Assembly (NCBI GenBank): GCA_027492275.1
Contig: JAPUFC010000029.1
Span: 26,956-90,955 of the forward strand
Length of the DNA stretch: 64,000 nt
Origin: Mesorhizobium sp.
GTDB taxonomy: Bacteria > Pseudomonadota > Alphaproteobacteria > Rhizobiales > Rhizobiaceae
Reading direction: 5' to 3'
Shown here: positions 46,701 to 55,240 of the stretch, piece after piece
How the letters are laid out: every line of letters begins with the position of its first letter
How positions within the stretch are numbered: the stretch's first letter is position 1
Notes under the pieces: generated by a model
Databases searched by the model: none
What the model was told of the DNA's origin: nothing
The model's input: the letters and a program-made list of their open reading frames with translations, nothing else
Made by a program: the position numbers and the translations under genes

Positions 46701-48413
46701 TCAGTTGGAAGAAACGAGCGTAGCGCCGTTTTCATGGCCGAATTCCGGTTTCACGCCAAGCAGCGAGGCCGAGCGGCGGATGATGTTGGCCACGATCGGC
46801 GCGGCGTTGAGACCGGCCGTCGCGCCCATGCCCGGCTTTTCCGGCTTCGGCTCGTCGATGATCGCCAGCACCACATATTGCGGGTCGTCCATCGGGAAGG
46901 CGGCGAGGAAGGCGTTGAAGCGCTTGTCGCTGGAATAGCGACCGTTGACGACCTTCTCGGCCGTTCCCGTCTTGCCGCCGACGCGGTAGCCCGGCACCTG
47001 CGCGCGCGCGCCGGAGCCGCCCGAACCCGGCGTGGCGTTCAGCTTGTAGAGATAGCGCATGTCGGCGCTGGTGCGGGCGTTGACGACCTGCTCGGACACG
47101 GCCTCGGCCTCCGCTTCGGTCCGCATCAGGAAGGTCGGCGGCATCAGCCTGCCGCCATTGACCAGCGCAGCCGCGCCGACCGCCGTCTGCAACGGCGTGG
47201 TCGACATGCCGTGGCCGAAGGAGATGGTGATCGAGTGCACCTTCTTCCATTCCCTCGGCTCGGTCGGCGAGGCCACTTCCGGCAGCTCGGTCTTCATACG
47301 GCTGAGCAGGCCGAGGCGGTGCAGGAACTCGCGGTGGCCCTCGATGCCGACCATGTCGGCTTCCTTGGCCGAGCCGATGTTGGAGGAGTAGATGAACACC
47401 TCCGGCAGGCTCAGCACGCGGCCCTTGCCGTGAAAATCCTTGATGGTGAATCGCCCGATGCGCAGCGGCCGCGAGGCGTCGAAGGTGCTCTTGAGGTTGG
47501 CCTTGCCCGAATCCAGCGCCATCGCGGTGGTGAAGCTCTTGATGGTCGAGCCCATCTCGAAGGTGCCGGCCGACATGCGGTTCAGGCGGTCCTTCTCATG
47601 CGCGTTGTAGGGATTGTTGGGGTCGAAGTCCGGCACCGAGGCCATGGCCATGATCTCGCCGGTCTTGGCGTTCAGGATGACCGCGCCCGCCGCCACCGCA
47701 TGGTAGCGCTCCAGCCCCTGCGCGATCTCGTCATGGACGATGTGCTGCACGCGGTTGTCGATCGACAGCTTGACGGGTTTCAGGTCGGCCGGCATGGCCA
47801 GCCCCGAGGCCTGGAGGTCGGCCAGCCCCTGGCCGTCGATATATTTCTCCATGCCCGCGATGCCCTGATTGTCGATGTTGGTCAGGCCGAGGATGTGGGA
47901 AGCGGTCGCGCCGCCGGGATAGAAGCGGCGTTTTTCGGTGCGGAAGCCGATGCCGGGCAGGCCGAGCTGCATGATCTCGTCCTGTTGGCGCGGCGTGAGC
48001 TGGCGCTTGAGCCACACGAACCCCGCGCCGCTCTTCAGCTTGGTGTAGGTCTGCTCGATCTCCAGGTCGGGCAAGACGGTCGACAGCTTCTCGATGATCT
48101 CGTCGGCGTCGACGATGCGGCGCGGCTCGGCGAACAGCGAGGCGGTCTTGATGTCGGTCGCCAGCACCTCGCCGTTGCGGTCCACGATGTCGGGCCGCGA
48201 GGCGGTGACGCGGCTGGCCGGCGCGCCGGATTCGGCCGGTTCCTGCAAGCCGAAATAGACCAGCCGCCCGGCGATCGTGGCATAGATGCCGAAGAACACG
48301 GCGATGGTCATGACCACGCGCGTCCTGGTCTTGCCGCCCGTCGCCTTGCGCGCGCCGTCCACGACGATGGCGCTGTTGCGCGGCTTCCTGACCTTCCTGA
48401 GAAGCCCGATCAT
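46701..48413 (-). CDS. ftsI: FtsI (PBP3), septal peptidoglycan transpeptidase
   Basis: A 570-aa class B penicillin-binding protein. One N-terminal membrane helix (about 33-55), a pedestal domain with SRPDIVDRNGEVLATD, and the transpeptidase triad: Ser289 in STIK, the SSN motif and KTGTAEK. It works with FtsW, FtsQ and FtsL at the septum. Its ATG overlaps the ftsL stop (ATGA). Confidence 0.97.
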   Translation of the reverse strand: MIGLLRKVRKPRNSAIVVDGARKATGGKTRTRVVMTIAVFFGIYATIAGRLVYFGLQEPAESGAPASRVTASRPDIVDRNGEVLATDIKTASLFAEPRRIVDADEIIEKLSTVLPDLEIEQTYTKLKSGAGFVWLKRQLTPRQQDEIMQLGLPGIGFRTEKRRFYPGGATASHILGLTNIDNQGIAGMEKYIDGQGLADLQASGLAMPADLKPVKLSIDNRVQHIVHDEIAQGLERYHAVAAGAVILNAKTGEIMAMASVPDFDPNNPYNAHEKDRLNRMSAGTFEMGSTIKSFTTAMALDSGKANLKSTFDASRPLRIGRFTIKDFHGKGRVLSLPEVFIYSSNIGSAKEADMVGIEGHREFLHRLGLLSRMKTELPEVASPTEPREWKKVHSITISFGHGMSTTPLQTAVGAAALVNGGRLMPPTFLMRTEAEAEAVSEQVVNARTSADMRYLYKLNATPGSGGSGARAQVPGYRVGGKTGTAEKVVNGRYSSDKRFNAFLAAFPMDDPQYVVLAIIDEPKPEKPGMGATAGLNAAPIVANIIRRSASLLGVKPEFGHENGATLVSSN

Positions 48414-48778
48414 CGCGATACGCTCCCGGTCACCACCGGATCGGCTCCGGCCGCGGCGCTGCCGCCCTGCTTGAGAAGGTCGTCGACGCTCAACTGGCGC
48501 TCGGGAATGTCCTTGAGGCGCACGAACTGGTGCGGATCTGTCGGCTGGAGCTGGAGGTCGGACTGGTAGTAGGTGGCGAGGCGCTGGAGGCGGCCGGGCT
48601 GCGTCAGCAGGCTCCAGTCGGCGCGCAGCAGCGTGATGGAATCCTCCTCCAGCTTGATCTGCGTCTCGATCTTGCGGATCGCCGTCAGCCGGTCCTCGGC
48701 CTCGTGCTTCACCTTGTAGGTGTAGGCGGCGGCCGCCACCATCACCCCGATCAAAACGATGTCACTGGTGCGAAACAA
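48410..48778 (-). CDS. ftsL: FtsL-like cell division protein
   Basis: A 122-aa bitopic protein. A short N-terminus, one helix at about residues 6-21, and a periplasmic coiled-coil (about 25-75). The final part, LQPTDPHQFVRLKDIPER, is typical of alphaproteobacterial FtsL. Identity rests mainly on its place between rsmH and ftsI and on topology, since FtsL sequences diverge strongly. Confidence 0.85.
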   Translation of the reverse strand: MFRTSDIVLIGVMVAAAAYTYKVKHEAEDRLTAIRKIETQIKLEEDSITLLRADWSLLTQPGRLQRLATYYQSDLQLQPTDPHQFVRLKDIPERQLSVDDLLKQGGSAAAGADPVVTGSVSR

Positions 48779-48782
48779 GGGA

Positions 48783-49793
48783 CTACCTTTCAGCGGAAAG
48801 CGGCGGGAGTTTCGGCAGGCCGAAGCCGGCGATGTCGTCGGTCCGGGCGGGCGCGTCGGTGCGGATCGCGACGCGCAGCCGGGCCGAGCGCGCGCGCGGA
48901 TTGGCCTCCGTCTCGGCCTCGCCCGGCGCGACCGCCGGACCGGCCTTGCGGAACGTCGGCGCGACCTGGTGCGCCTGCGGCAGATGGCGCGAGCCAGACG
49001 CCGCCTCCGAGCGGTCGGCGATGAAGCGCTTGACGATGCGATCCTCGAGCGAGTGGAAGCTGACCACGACCAGCCGCCCGCCGGGCTTCAGCACGCGCTC
49101 GGCAGCAAGCAGCGCCCGCGCCAGCTCGCCGAGCTCGTCGTTGACGTAGATGCGCAGGCCCTGAAACACGCGGGTCGCGGGATGGATCTTGTCCTTCGGA
49201 TTGCGCCCGACCAGCTTCTCGATGGCGTCGGCAAGATCGCGCGTGCGCTGAAAGGGCTTCGACTGCCTGCGCGCCTCGATCATGCGCGCGATGCGCCCGG
49301 CATGGCGCTCCTCGCCCAGCAGGCCGAAGATGCGCGCGAGATCGCCCGCCTTGAAGCGGTTGACGACGTCGGCCGCGCTCATGCCTGCCCGCGCCATGCG
49401 CATGTCGAGCGGCCCGTCGCCCCGGAACGAGAAGCCGCGTTCGGCCTGGTCGAGTTGCATGGAGGAGACGCCGATATCCAGCACCACGCTGTCGACGCGC
49501 TCGGCCACCGTGTCCAGCCGCGAGAACGGCGTCTCGACCAGAATGAGCCTGCCGCCGGATGCCGCCTCCAGCGACCGTCCGGCCGCGATCGCGTCGGGAT
49601 CGCGATCGAGCCCGATCACGGATGCGCCCGCTTCCAGCAACGCCCGCGTGTAGCCGCCCGCCCCGAACGTGCCGTCGATGATGGTTTGCCCGGCCGCCGG
49701 TTCGAGCGCGGACAGCACTTCGGCGAGGAGGACCGGAATGTGGCGGCTCGGTTCCCCAACCGCGGGATCGCTCCCGCCGTGATCCGCCGTCAT
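48783..49793 (-). CDS. rsmH: 16S rRNA C1402 N4-methyltransferase RsmH (MraW)
   Basis: A 336-aa SAM enzyme. [13 protein letters not shown] and the SAM-binding [19 protein letters not shown] are at residues 19-53. The [11 protein letters not shown] and [18 protein letters not shown] motifs and [12 protein letters not shown] follow. The ATG at 49793 overlaps the mraZ stop (ATGA). Confidence 0.96.
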   Translation of the reverse strand: MTADHGGSDPAVGEPSRHIPVLLAEVLSALEPAAGQTIIDGTFGAGGYTRALLEAGASVIGLDRDPDAIAAGRSLEAASGGRLILVETPFSRLDTVAERVDSVVLDIGVSSMQLDQAERGFSFRGDGPLDMRMARAGMSAADVVNRFKAGDLARIFGLLGEERHAGRIARMIEARRQSKPFQRTRDLADAIEKLVGRNPKDKIHPATRVFQGLRIYVNDELGELARALLAAERVLKPGGRLVVVSFHSLEDRIVKRFIADRSEAASGSRHLPQAHQVAPTFRKAGPAVAPGEAETEANPRARSARLRVAIRTDAPARTDDIAGFGLPKLPPLSAER

Positions 49794-50248
49794 TCCGGTC
49801 GCTCCCCGGGCTTCGTCCCCTGCCGAAGTTTTGAAAGCCGTGCCCGCACCTCCGCGCCGTAGGCGGCCAGCCGCTGCGGCTCCCATATCTGGAAGAAGCT
49901 GCCGCGCCCGACGAAAGCCACCTCCGTCGTGATGCCCGTATGGCCGCGCAGAAAATCCGTCACCGTGATGCGCCCGTCCTGGTCGAGCTTCAGGAACGAG
50001 CCATCCCCATGCACGAAGAAGGACATGTCGTCCGCCGTCTGGAGGAACGGGTCCTCCCGCGCGATCCGCTCCTCGTAGCGGTCGAGCAGGTCGAGCCCGC
50101 CCACGTCCAGCGCCGGGATGTCGAGCTGCCGGATCGCATAGAGTTCCGCATAACCGCGTTTCTGCAGCACGGCCCGGAAATGGCCGGGAACGGAGACGCG
50201 GCCCTTGGCGTCGATCCTGTTCACCGCACTGGAGAGAAACCGTTCCAT
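49790..50248 (-). CDS. mraZ: MraZ, transcriptional regulator of the dcw operon
   Basis: A 152-aa ring-forming DNA-binding protein with two AbrB-like halves: [19 protein letters not shown] (residues 10-28) and [19 protein letters not shown] (about 87-105). MraZ represses the dcw promoter in bacteria where it has been tested. It is the first gene of the cluster. A predicted promoter overlaid with TGGG repeats lies about 180 bp upstream. Confidence 0.96.
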   Translation of the reverse strand: MERFLSSAVNRIDAKGRVSVPGHFRAVLQKRGYAELYAIRQLDIPALDVGGLDLLDRYEERIAREDPFLQTADDMSFFVHGDGSFLKLDQDGRITVTDFLRGHTGITTEVAFVGRGSFFQIWEPQRLAAYGAEVRARLSKLRQGTKPGERPE

Positions 50249-50427
50249 CGCCCGCTACGGTATTCTCCGCCTGCCCCGCATGTCCCATGACGCCCCGCGC
50301 TCGCGCACGGCTCCGACAGCTCGATCCCATCTCCTGACGGACATGCGTGAAGGCCACGCACGGCTTCGCCGCTGTCCGTTTCGCGAACGCGTCAACCTCA
50401 CTTGGAACGAAGTCTTGCTGGTTGATT

Positions 50428-50461
50428 TGGGATATCATGGGGCACTATGGGCGTCAACGGG
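50428..50461 (-). promoter_or_regulatory. mraZ promoter overlaid by TGGG repeats (putative MraZ operator)
   Basis: On the plus strand TGGG occurs at 50428, 50438 and 50448, with a degenerate CGGG at 50458, all exactly 10 bp apart. Known MraZ sites are TGGG-type direct repeats on a 10-bp period. On the minus strand the same segment holds TTGACG (50457-50452), 17 bp, then TATCCC (50434-50429), a good sigma-70 promoter pointing to mraZ, with a leader of about 170 nt. The overlap would allow MraZ to block RNA polymerase. The repeats lie on the strand opposite to the coding one; whether this matters is unknown. Confidence 0.6.
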
Positions 50462-50561
50462 AACAGACCAGCAAACCTCGCAAAACGGCCCTGTCTGGGC
50501 GGGACTGGGGCACATCGGCCTTTATCGGTCATTAAGCCTAACGAACCGTTATGATGCGCCG

Positions 50562-50679
50562 CGCCCCCTCCACCACTTCGTGGTCCCCCTCCCCCGTGAA
50601 CGGGGGAGGAGATGCCGGCCGCAACGCCGATCCTCCCCTGCGAAGCGGGGAGGGGGACCACGAAGTGGTGGAGGGGGCG
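50562..50679. repeat. 33-bp perfect inverted repeat with internal palindromes
   Basis: Bases 50562-50594 are the exact reverse complement of 50647-50679. The 52-bp interior contains two further palindromes (about 50588-50607 and 50630-50652), each a C-run/G-run hairpin. The whole folds into one long stem or a cruciform. It lies between the mraZ promoter and rnpB. It looks like a dispersed rhizobial-type palindromic repeat; that it recurs in the genome is inference. Confidence 0.85.
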
Positions 50680-50710
50680 TCAGGCGCCCCGCCTCACGGA
50701 GGGGAAAAAT

Positions 50711-51101
50711 GCCAGTCGGCCTGTAAGCCGGGTTTTGTATGGCCTCCGGCCTCGCGGCGCGGAAACGTGGCGGCCATTCGTCTTGGACCGCCATTGCTGG
50801 CGGCCTCACGCAACCTACCCGGACGGTGGGCCGGAAACAGCCCCGAGGTTTCCCTCGACCGTCCCTATTCGGTCTTGCTCCCGGTGGGGTTTGCCATGCC
50901 GCTCCCGTTGCCGGTCGCGCGGTGGGCTCTTACCCCACCCTTTCACCCTTACCCCGGAAACCGGGGCGGTCTGCTCTCTGTGGCACTTTCCCTGAGGTCG
51001 CCCTCGCCGGCCGTTAGCCGGCACCGTGTTTCCATGGAGCCCGGACTTTCCTCACAAGCAGCCTTTCGGCTCCCGCTGGTGCGGCCGCCCGGCCGACTGG
51101 C
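50711..51101 (-). ncRNA. rnpB: RNase P RNA (class A)
   Basis: The catalytic RNA of RNase P, which matures tRNA 5' ends. On the minus strand the conserved core reads GAGGAAAGTCCGGGCTCC near the 5' end, ACAGAGAGCAGACCGCC in the middle and GCTTACAGGCCGACTGGCA at the 3' end. The 5' CTGCCAGTCGGCC pairs with the 3' GGCCGACTGGCA as helix P1. Length near 390 nt is normal for class A. Ends are estimated from P1 and from the predicted promoter. Confidence 0.95.
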
Positions 51102-51107
51102 AGCGCG

Positions 51108-51137
51108 TATAAAGGGTTTTATGCGGGCAAACGCAAC
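51108..51137 (-). promoter_or_regulatory. Possible rnpB promoter
   Basis: On the minus strand TTGCGT (51137-51132), 18 bp, then TTATAC (51113-51108). It would start transcription at about 51101, at the 5' end of the P1 helix. Confidence 0.4.
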
Positions 51138-51153
51138 AGGCGCGGCCCGTTTT

Positions 51154-51927
51154 TCAACCGTCCGGCAGGGCGGCGAGCAGCCGGCGCAGCGTCTCGACGG
51201 TCGAGCGGTCGGCGATCCCGTCCACGCGGCGCGGCCGGAAATGGCGCTGGAAGGCGGCGACCACGATGCCGGTGCGCGCGTCGAAACGGCCGCTCGCCTC
51301 GATCTCGTAGCCGTAGCGGGCCAGCCCCTCCTGCAGCGCAAGCACCGCCTCGCCCTCGTCACCGGCCGCCAGCCCCTGCGGGACGCCGACGCGAACGGGC
51401 GGAACGAACAGTCCGACCCCGGCCTCGGCCAGCCGCTTCCACGGGAATTTCTCGCCCGGATCGATCTTGCGGCCCGGCGCGACGTCGGAATGCGCCAGCA
51501 CCCGCTCCGGCCGGATCGCATGCCGCCCCAGTATGTCGCGGCAAAGCGTGATCACCGCCTCGATCTGCCTGCCGCGAAAGGCGCGGTAGCCGAACTCATG
51601 GCCAGGATGGACGATCTCGATGCCGACCGAGCGCGAATTGATGTCGGTCTCGCCGGCCCAGAAGCTTTTTCCGGCATGCCAGGCACGCTCGCGTTCCGGC
51701 ACCATCTGCACGACGCGGCCGTCTTCATGCACGAGATAGTGGGAAGACACTTCCGCCGCCGGGTCGCGGAGCCGCTCCTCCGCCGCCTGCCCCGACTTCA
51801 TGCCGGTGTAGTGCAGCACGATCATGTCCGGCGCCGCGATCCCGCGCCTCGGACCGCGGTTCGGCGACGGTCGCACCACAGCCGCGGGAAAATCCGGCCG
51901 GAAACCCGTCTCGGCGGCCGCGCTCAT
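51154..51927 (-). CDS. AmpD-like N-acetylmuramoyl-L-alanine amidase with peptidoglycan-binding domain
   Basis: A 257-aa protein. The Amidase_2 domain shows zinc and catalytic residues in IVLHYTGM (His), WHAGKSFWAG and AHSDVAPGRKIDPG (His, Asp). The C-terminal part (about 180-255) is a PG_binding_1 domain (AVLALQEGLARYGY, TGIVVAAFQRHFRP). This AmiD/AmpD-type enzyme removes stem peptides from muropeptides. No signal peptide is clear, favouring a cytoplasmic recycling role. Its ATG overlaps the stop of the DjlA-like gene (ATGA). Confidence 0.92.
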   Translation of the reverse strand: MSAAAETGFRPDFPAAVVRPSPNRGPRRGIAAPDMIVLHYTGMKSGQAAEERLRDPAAEVSSHYLVHEDGRVVQMVPERERAWHAGKSFWAGETDINSRSVGIEIVHPGHEFGYRAFRGRQIEAVITLCRDILGRHAIRPERVLAHSDVAPGRKIDPGEKFPWKRLAEAGVGLFVPPVRVGVPQGLAAGDEGEAVLALQEGLARYGYEIEASGRFDARTGIVVAAFQRHFRPRRVDGIADRSTVETLRRLLAALPDG

Positions 51928-52643
51928 GCCGGCTTGAGGCTGCGCTCGATAAGCGCATACGCCTCGTTGATCGCGGCGACGCGCGTCGTGGCGATGCGGA
52001 TGAACTCCTCCGGCAGGCCGCGCGCGATCAGCCGGTCGGGGTGGTTGTCGGCCACCAGCTTGCGGTAGCGCCTGCGCACCTCGGAGAAAGGCTCCCCCCG
52101 CTCGATGCCGAGCACAACATAAGGATCGCCCGCGCCCAGCTTCGCGTGCCGCGCGAGGATCGAGCGGTAATGCTCATCGCTGATTCGGAAAATCCCGGCG
52201 ATTCGGTGCAGGAAGCGGTCCTCGCGCTCATGCAGCAGCCCGTCCGCCTTGGCGATGTGGAACAGGCCGTCGAGAATGTCCTCCAGCACGGCGCAGTCCG
52301 TGCGGCCATCGCCGCACAGCGCCGCCATCTTCTCGGCGTAGGCCTCGAAGCCCGCCGTGTCCTGCTTGGCGAGGTCGTAGAGGCGCGCGACGTTGCGCTC
52401 CTCGGCCGGCGGGATCGAGAAGATCTGGCGGAAGGCGCGCACCTCGTCCTGCGTCACCACGCCGTCGGCCTTGGCGATCTTCGCCGACAGCGCGATCATG
52501 GCGACGGAAAAGGCCACGCGCCGCCTGAGCTCCGGGTCGCCGGCGAAGAAGGTGCGAACGGCCTCCGCCACGTCGCCCAGGCCGGACGCCGCCGAGGTCG
52601 AGAAACGGGCGACGAATTCGCCGATGCGGGCCCAGATCGACAT
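51924..52643 (-). CDS. DjlA-like TerB/J-domain co-chaperone
   Basis: A 239-aa protein. Residues about 45-150 form a TerB-like helical domain (SVAMIALSAKIAKADGVVT ... LFHIAKADGLLHERED). The C-terminal J domain (DPYVVLGIERG ... ADNHPDRLIARGLP) contains the HPD motif that stimulates DnaK. Unlike classical DjlA there is no strong N-terminal membrane helix. Translationally coupled to the amidase gene, an association also known in other rhizobia. Confidence 0.88.
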   Translation of the reverse strand: MSIWARIGEFVARFSTSAASGLGDVAEAVRTFFAGDPELRRRVAFSVAMIALSAKIAKADGVVTQDEVRAFRQIFSIPPAEERNVARLYDLAKQDTAGFEAYAEKMAALCGDGRTDCAVLEDILDGLFHIAKADGLLHEREDRFLHRIAGIFRISDEHYRSILARHAKLGAGDPYVVLGIERGEPFSEVRRRYRKLVADNHPDRLIARGLPEEFIRIATTRVAAINEAYALIERSLKPA

Positions 52644-52710
52644 GCCCGCTGCATAAAGCCAAAATCATGGCTTGGCGAGGGAAGCCGTGCGGCGGCAAAG
52701 CGGCGCGAAC

Positions 52711-52741
52711 AAAAAGGCCGGGCGAGCGTCCCGGCCTTTTT
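52711..52741 (-). terminator. Bidirectional intrinsic terminator
   Basis: A perfect 12-bp stem (AAAAAGGCCGGG / CCCGGCCTTTTT) with a 7-base loop gives T-runs on both strands. It ends the transcript of the small lipoprotein gene and insulates the DjlA-amidase pair. Confidence 0.8.
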
Positions 52742-52756
52742 GTACGTCCATGGTGC

Positions 52757-53011
52757 TTACTGCGCCGGCGCGGGCGATGTCGGCTCAATGACCCGGTTGC
52801 CCGGATCGGAGCCCGGAATATCGCCGCCGGTGCCGGTCTGCGGCGCGGGCGGAACGGCCTGCGCCGGTTGCGGCGTCGTCGGCGTCGACTGCTGCTGCTG
52901 CGAGGCATCGGGACTTTCGATCGACCGCGTGGTGGTGCTGTCGGTGTCGCTGCAGGCGGCCAGGCCCAGAACGGCGATCGCCCACGCAGACGCGAGGATC
53001 AGCTTCCTCAT
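52757..53011 (-). CDS. Small putative lipoprotein
   Basis: An 84-aa protein from the ATG at 53011. The signal peptide MRKLILASAWAIAVLGLAAC ends with lipobox LAAC (Cys20). The rest is Pro/Gln/Thr/Ser-rich and disordered. An AAAGGAGA ribosome site supports the start over 53071. No known family. It is divergent from btaA; the 192 bp between them carry the Pho-box array, whose repeats point towards btaA. Confidence 0.7.
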   Translation of the reverse strand: MRKLILASAWAIAVLGLAACSDTDSTTTRSIESPDASQQQQSTPTTPQPAQAVPPAPQTGTGGDIPGSDPGNRVIEPTSPAPAQ

Positions 53012-53114
53012 GACATTCTCCTTTCGAGCGGATTCGGAATGCCAAATCGCGCTCGCGCGCGCATGTTCCATGACTTCCGGTGTCGCGGCTTAACATTCCG
53101 TCAGGAGCGTCCAC

Positions 53115-53165
53115 CTGTCATCGCCCCGTGACGAAGCCGTCACCGATCCGTCATCGCCCTGCGAT
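53115..53165 (+). promoter_or_regulatory. Array of five PhoB half-sites (Pho boxes) upstream of btaA
   Basis: Seven-base units start every 11 bp: CTGTCAT (53115), CCGTGAC (53126), CCGTCAC (53137), CCGTCAT (53148) and CTGCGAT (53159), with 4-bp spacers. This is the PhoB direct-repeat pattern; a standard Pho box is two such units. The orientation points to btaA, whose ATG lies 38 bp after the last unit. bta genes are phosphate-starvation genes in rhizobia, so PhoB activation is the expected reading. Confidence 0.8.
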
Positions 53166-53203
53166 ACGCGCTTGCGGAACGAGGACAGGGGGAATCGCCG
53201 GCG

Positions 53204-54463
53204 ATGACCGACGTGGCAAGGACGCACGTTTCCGACGAATTGCGGTTCGGCGCGAAGCGCCTCGGCAAGGCCGTGCACCGCAACAGGGTACTGTCGCGCG
53301 AGGGCCTGTCGGAACGGCTGTTCACCGCGCTCTTCTCCGGCCTCGTCTACCCGCAGATCTGGGAAGACCCGGAGGTCGACATGGAGGCGATGCGGCTCGG
53401 CGAAGGCCATCGCGTCGTCACCATCGCCTCGGGCGGCTGCAACGTGCTGGCCTATCTCACCCGCTCCCCGGCGCATATCGACGCCGTCGACCTGAACCAC
53501 ACCCACATCGCGCTGAACCGGCTGAAGCTCGCCGCGCTGCGCCATCTGCCGACCCAGCCGGACCTATTCCGCTTCTTCGGCGGCGGCGGCGGGCGCGTCA
53601 ACACCATCGCCTACGATCGCTTCATCGCGCAGAACCTGGATGCCGACAGCCGGCGCTACTGGGAAGCCCGCGACTGGCGCGGCCGGCGGCGCATAACCGT
53701 GTTCGAGCGCAATTTCTACCGAACGGGCCTGCTCGGCGTGTTCATCGCCGCCGGCCACCGGGTCGCCAGACTCTACGGTGTCGATCCGACCGCGATGATG
53801 CGGGCGGAAACGCTCGGCGAGCAGCGGCGCTTCTATGCCGAGCGTCTCGCGCCGATCTTCCGCAAACGCGCTCTGCGCGCGCTGCTGTCGCGCAAATCGT
53901 CGCTGTTCGGCCTCGGCATCCCACCCGCGCAGTATGACAGCCTGATCACCTCCGGCGACGGCTCGATGGCCACCGTGCTGGCGGCGCGGCTGGAAAAACT
54001 CGCCTGCGGCTTCCCGCTGGCCGACAACTACTTCGCCTGGCAGGCCTTCGCCCGCCGCTATCCGCGGCCGGGCGAGGCGCGCCTGCCCGCCTATCTGGAA
54101 GCGGAGAACCATGCGCTGATCCGCGCCAATGCCGGGCGCGTCTCCGTCCACCATGTGAGCTTCACCGAGCTGCTGGCCGGCAAGCCGGCTGGCTCCGTCG
54201 ACCGCTTCGTGCTGCTGGACGCGCAGGACTGGATGACGGACGAGCAACTGGAAGCGCTGTGGCGCGAGATCACCCGCACCGCCGCGCCCGGCGCGCGCGT
54301 CATCTTCCGCACGGCGGCCGAACCCAGCCTGCTGCCGGGCCGCGTCCCGGCCGGCCTGCTGGCGCGCTGGACCTACGAGACGCAGGCCTCGGGCGACTAT
54401 CTCGCCCGCGACCGCTCGGCCATCTATGGCGGCTTCCACCTCTATGTGAGGAGGGACGCATGA
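53204..54463 (+). CDS. btaA: BtaA, SAM:diacylglycerol 3-amino-3-carboxypropyltransferase (DUF3419)
   Basis: A 419-aa protein that transfers the aminocarboxypropyl group of SAM to diacylglycerol, the first step to the betaine lipid DGTS. IWEDPEVDMEAMRL, then the SAM-binding VVTIASGGCNVLAYL and HIDAVDLNHTHIALNRLKLAAL, and the late RFVLLDAQDWM segment are the DUF3419/BtaA pattern. Its stop overlaps the btaB ATG (ATGA). The five Pho-box units upstream indicate induction on phosphate shortage, when bacteria replace phospholipids by DGTS. Confidence 0.93.
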   Translation: MTDVARTHVSDELRFGAKRLGKAVHRNRVLSREGLSERLFTALFSGLVYPQIWEDPEVDMEAMRLGEGHRVVTIASGGCNVLAYLTRSPAHIDAVDLNHTHIALNRLKLAALRHLPTQPDLFRFFGGGGGRVNTIAYDRFIAQNLDADSRRYWEARDWRGRRRITVFERNFYRTGLLGVFIAAGHRVARLYGVDPTAMMRAETLGEQRRFYAERLAPIFRKRALRALLSRKSSLFGLGIPPAQYDSLITSGDGSMATVLAARLEKLACGFPLADNYFAWQAFARRYPRPGEARLPAYLEAENHALIRANAGRVSVHHVSFTELLAGKPAGSVDRFVLLDAQDWMTDEQLEALWREITRTAAPGARVIFRTAAEPSLLPGRVPAGLLARWTYETQASGDYLARDRSAIYGGFHLYVRRDA

Positions 54464-55104
54464 GCGCTGGCCACGCGGCGCTGATGGACGGCGTCTACCG
54501 CCACCAGCGCCACATCTACGACCTGACCCGCAAATATTACCTGCTCGGCCGCGACCGGCTGATCGAGGACCTCGCCCCGCCCCCCGGCGGTACCGTGCTG
54601 GAATTGGGCTGCGGCACCGGGCGCAACCTGTCGCTGGTCACCCGGCGCTATCCATCGGCGAAGCTGTTCGGCATCGACATCTCGTCGCGGATGCTGGAAA
54701 CGGCGTCGGCCAATTTTCGCCGTGCGGGGCTCGACGTCGCCCTCGCCCAGGCCGACGCCACCGCCTTCGACGCCGAAACCCTGTTCGGCCGGGAAACCTT
54801 CGACCGCGTCTTCGTTTCCTATTCGCTGTCGATGATCCCGCAATGGCAGCGCGCCCTGGCCGCCGCGCTCGACGCGACCGCGCCCGGCGGCTCGCTCCAT
54901 CTGGTCGATTTCGGCCGCCAGGAGCACCTGCCCGGATGGTTCCGCGCCGCGCTTCGCGCCTGGCTGCGGCGGTTCCACGTCACCCCGCGCGACGAGCTGC
55001 ACGAGGTGCTTGAATCGGAATCGCGGAAAGCCGGCGCAAGCTGCCGTTTCGATTCGCTTTTCGGCGGCTACGCCGTGATCGCCTCGGCGCGCCGCGCCGC
55101 CTGA
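54460..55104 (+). CDS. btaB: BtaB, diacylglyceryl-homoserine N-methyltransferase
   Basis: A 214-aa class I SAM methyltransferase. Motif I VLELGCGTGRNLSLV is at about residues 46-60, followed by FGIDISSRMLETA and the FDRVFVSYSLSMIPQW post-motif segment. BtaB adds three methyl groups to the homoserine nitrogen, giving DGTS. The ATG at 54460 overlaps the btaA stop, and an AGGAGGGA ribosome site precedes it. The function is assigned mainly from coupling to btaA. Confidence 0.9.
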   Translation: MSAGHAALMDGVYRHQRHIYDLTRKYYLLGRDRLIEDLAPPPGGTVLELGCGTGRNLSLVTRRYPSAKLFGIDISSRMLETASANFRRAGLDVALAQADATAFDAETLFGRETFDRVFVSYSLSMIPQWQRALAAALDATAPGGSLHLVDFGRQEHLPGWFRAALRAWLRRFHVTPRDELHEVLESESRKAGASCRFDSLFGGYAVIASARRAA

Positions 55105-55240
55105 CCTCGCCATCGATTCGCCGCCTTTCCCGCCGCAATCTTGCCTCGCGCGCCGGCCGTGAACCCTTTGTCAACCATAGTGGGCGATGAGATAAGACGG
55201 ATCGGAGCGCCGGATCGACCGGCGCCCGTCGCGCGGCACG

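Noticed and set aside
50562-50679. An insertion sequence end or MITE with target duplications.
   Set aside because: No transposase and no clear flanking direct repeat could be seen; kept only as an inverted repeat of unknown origin.
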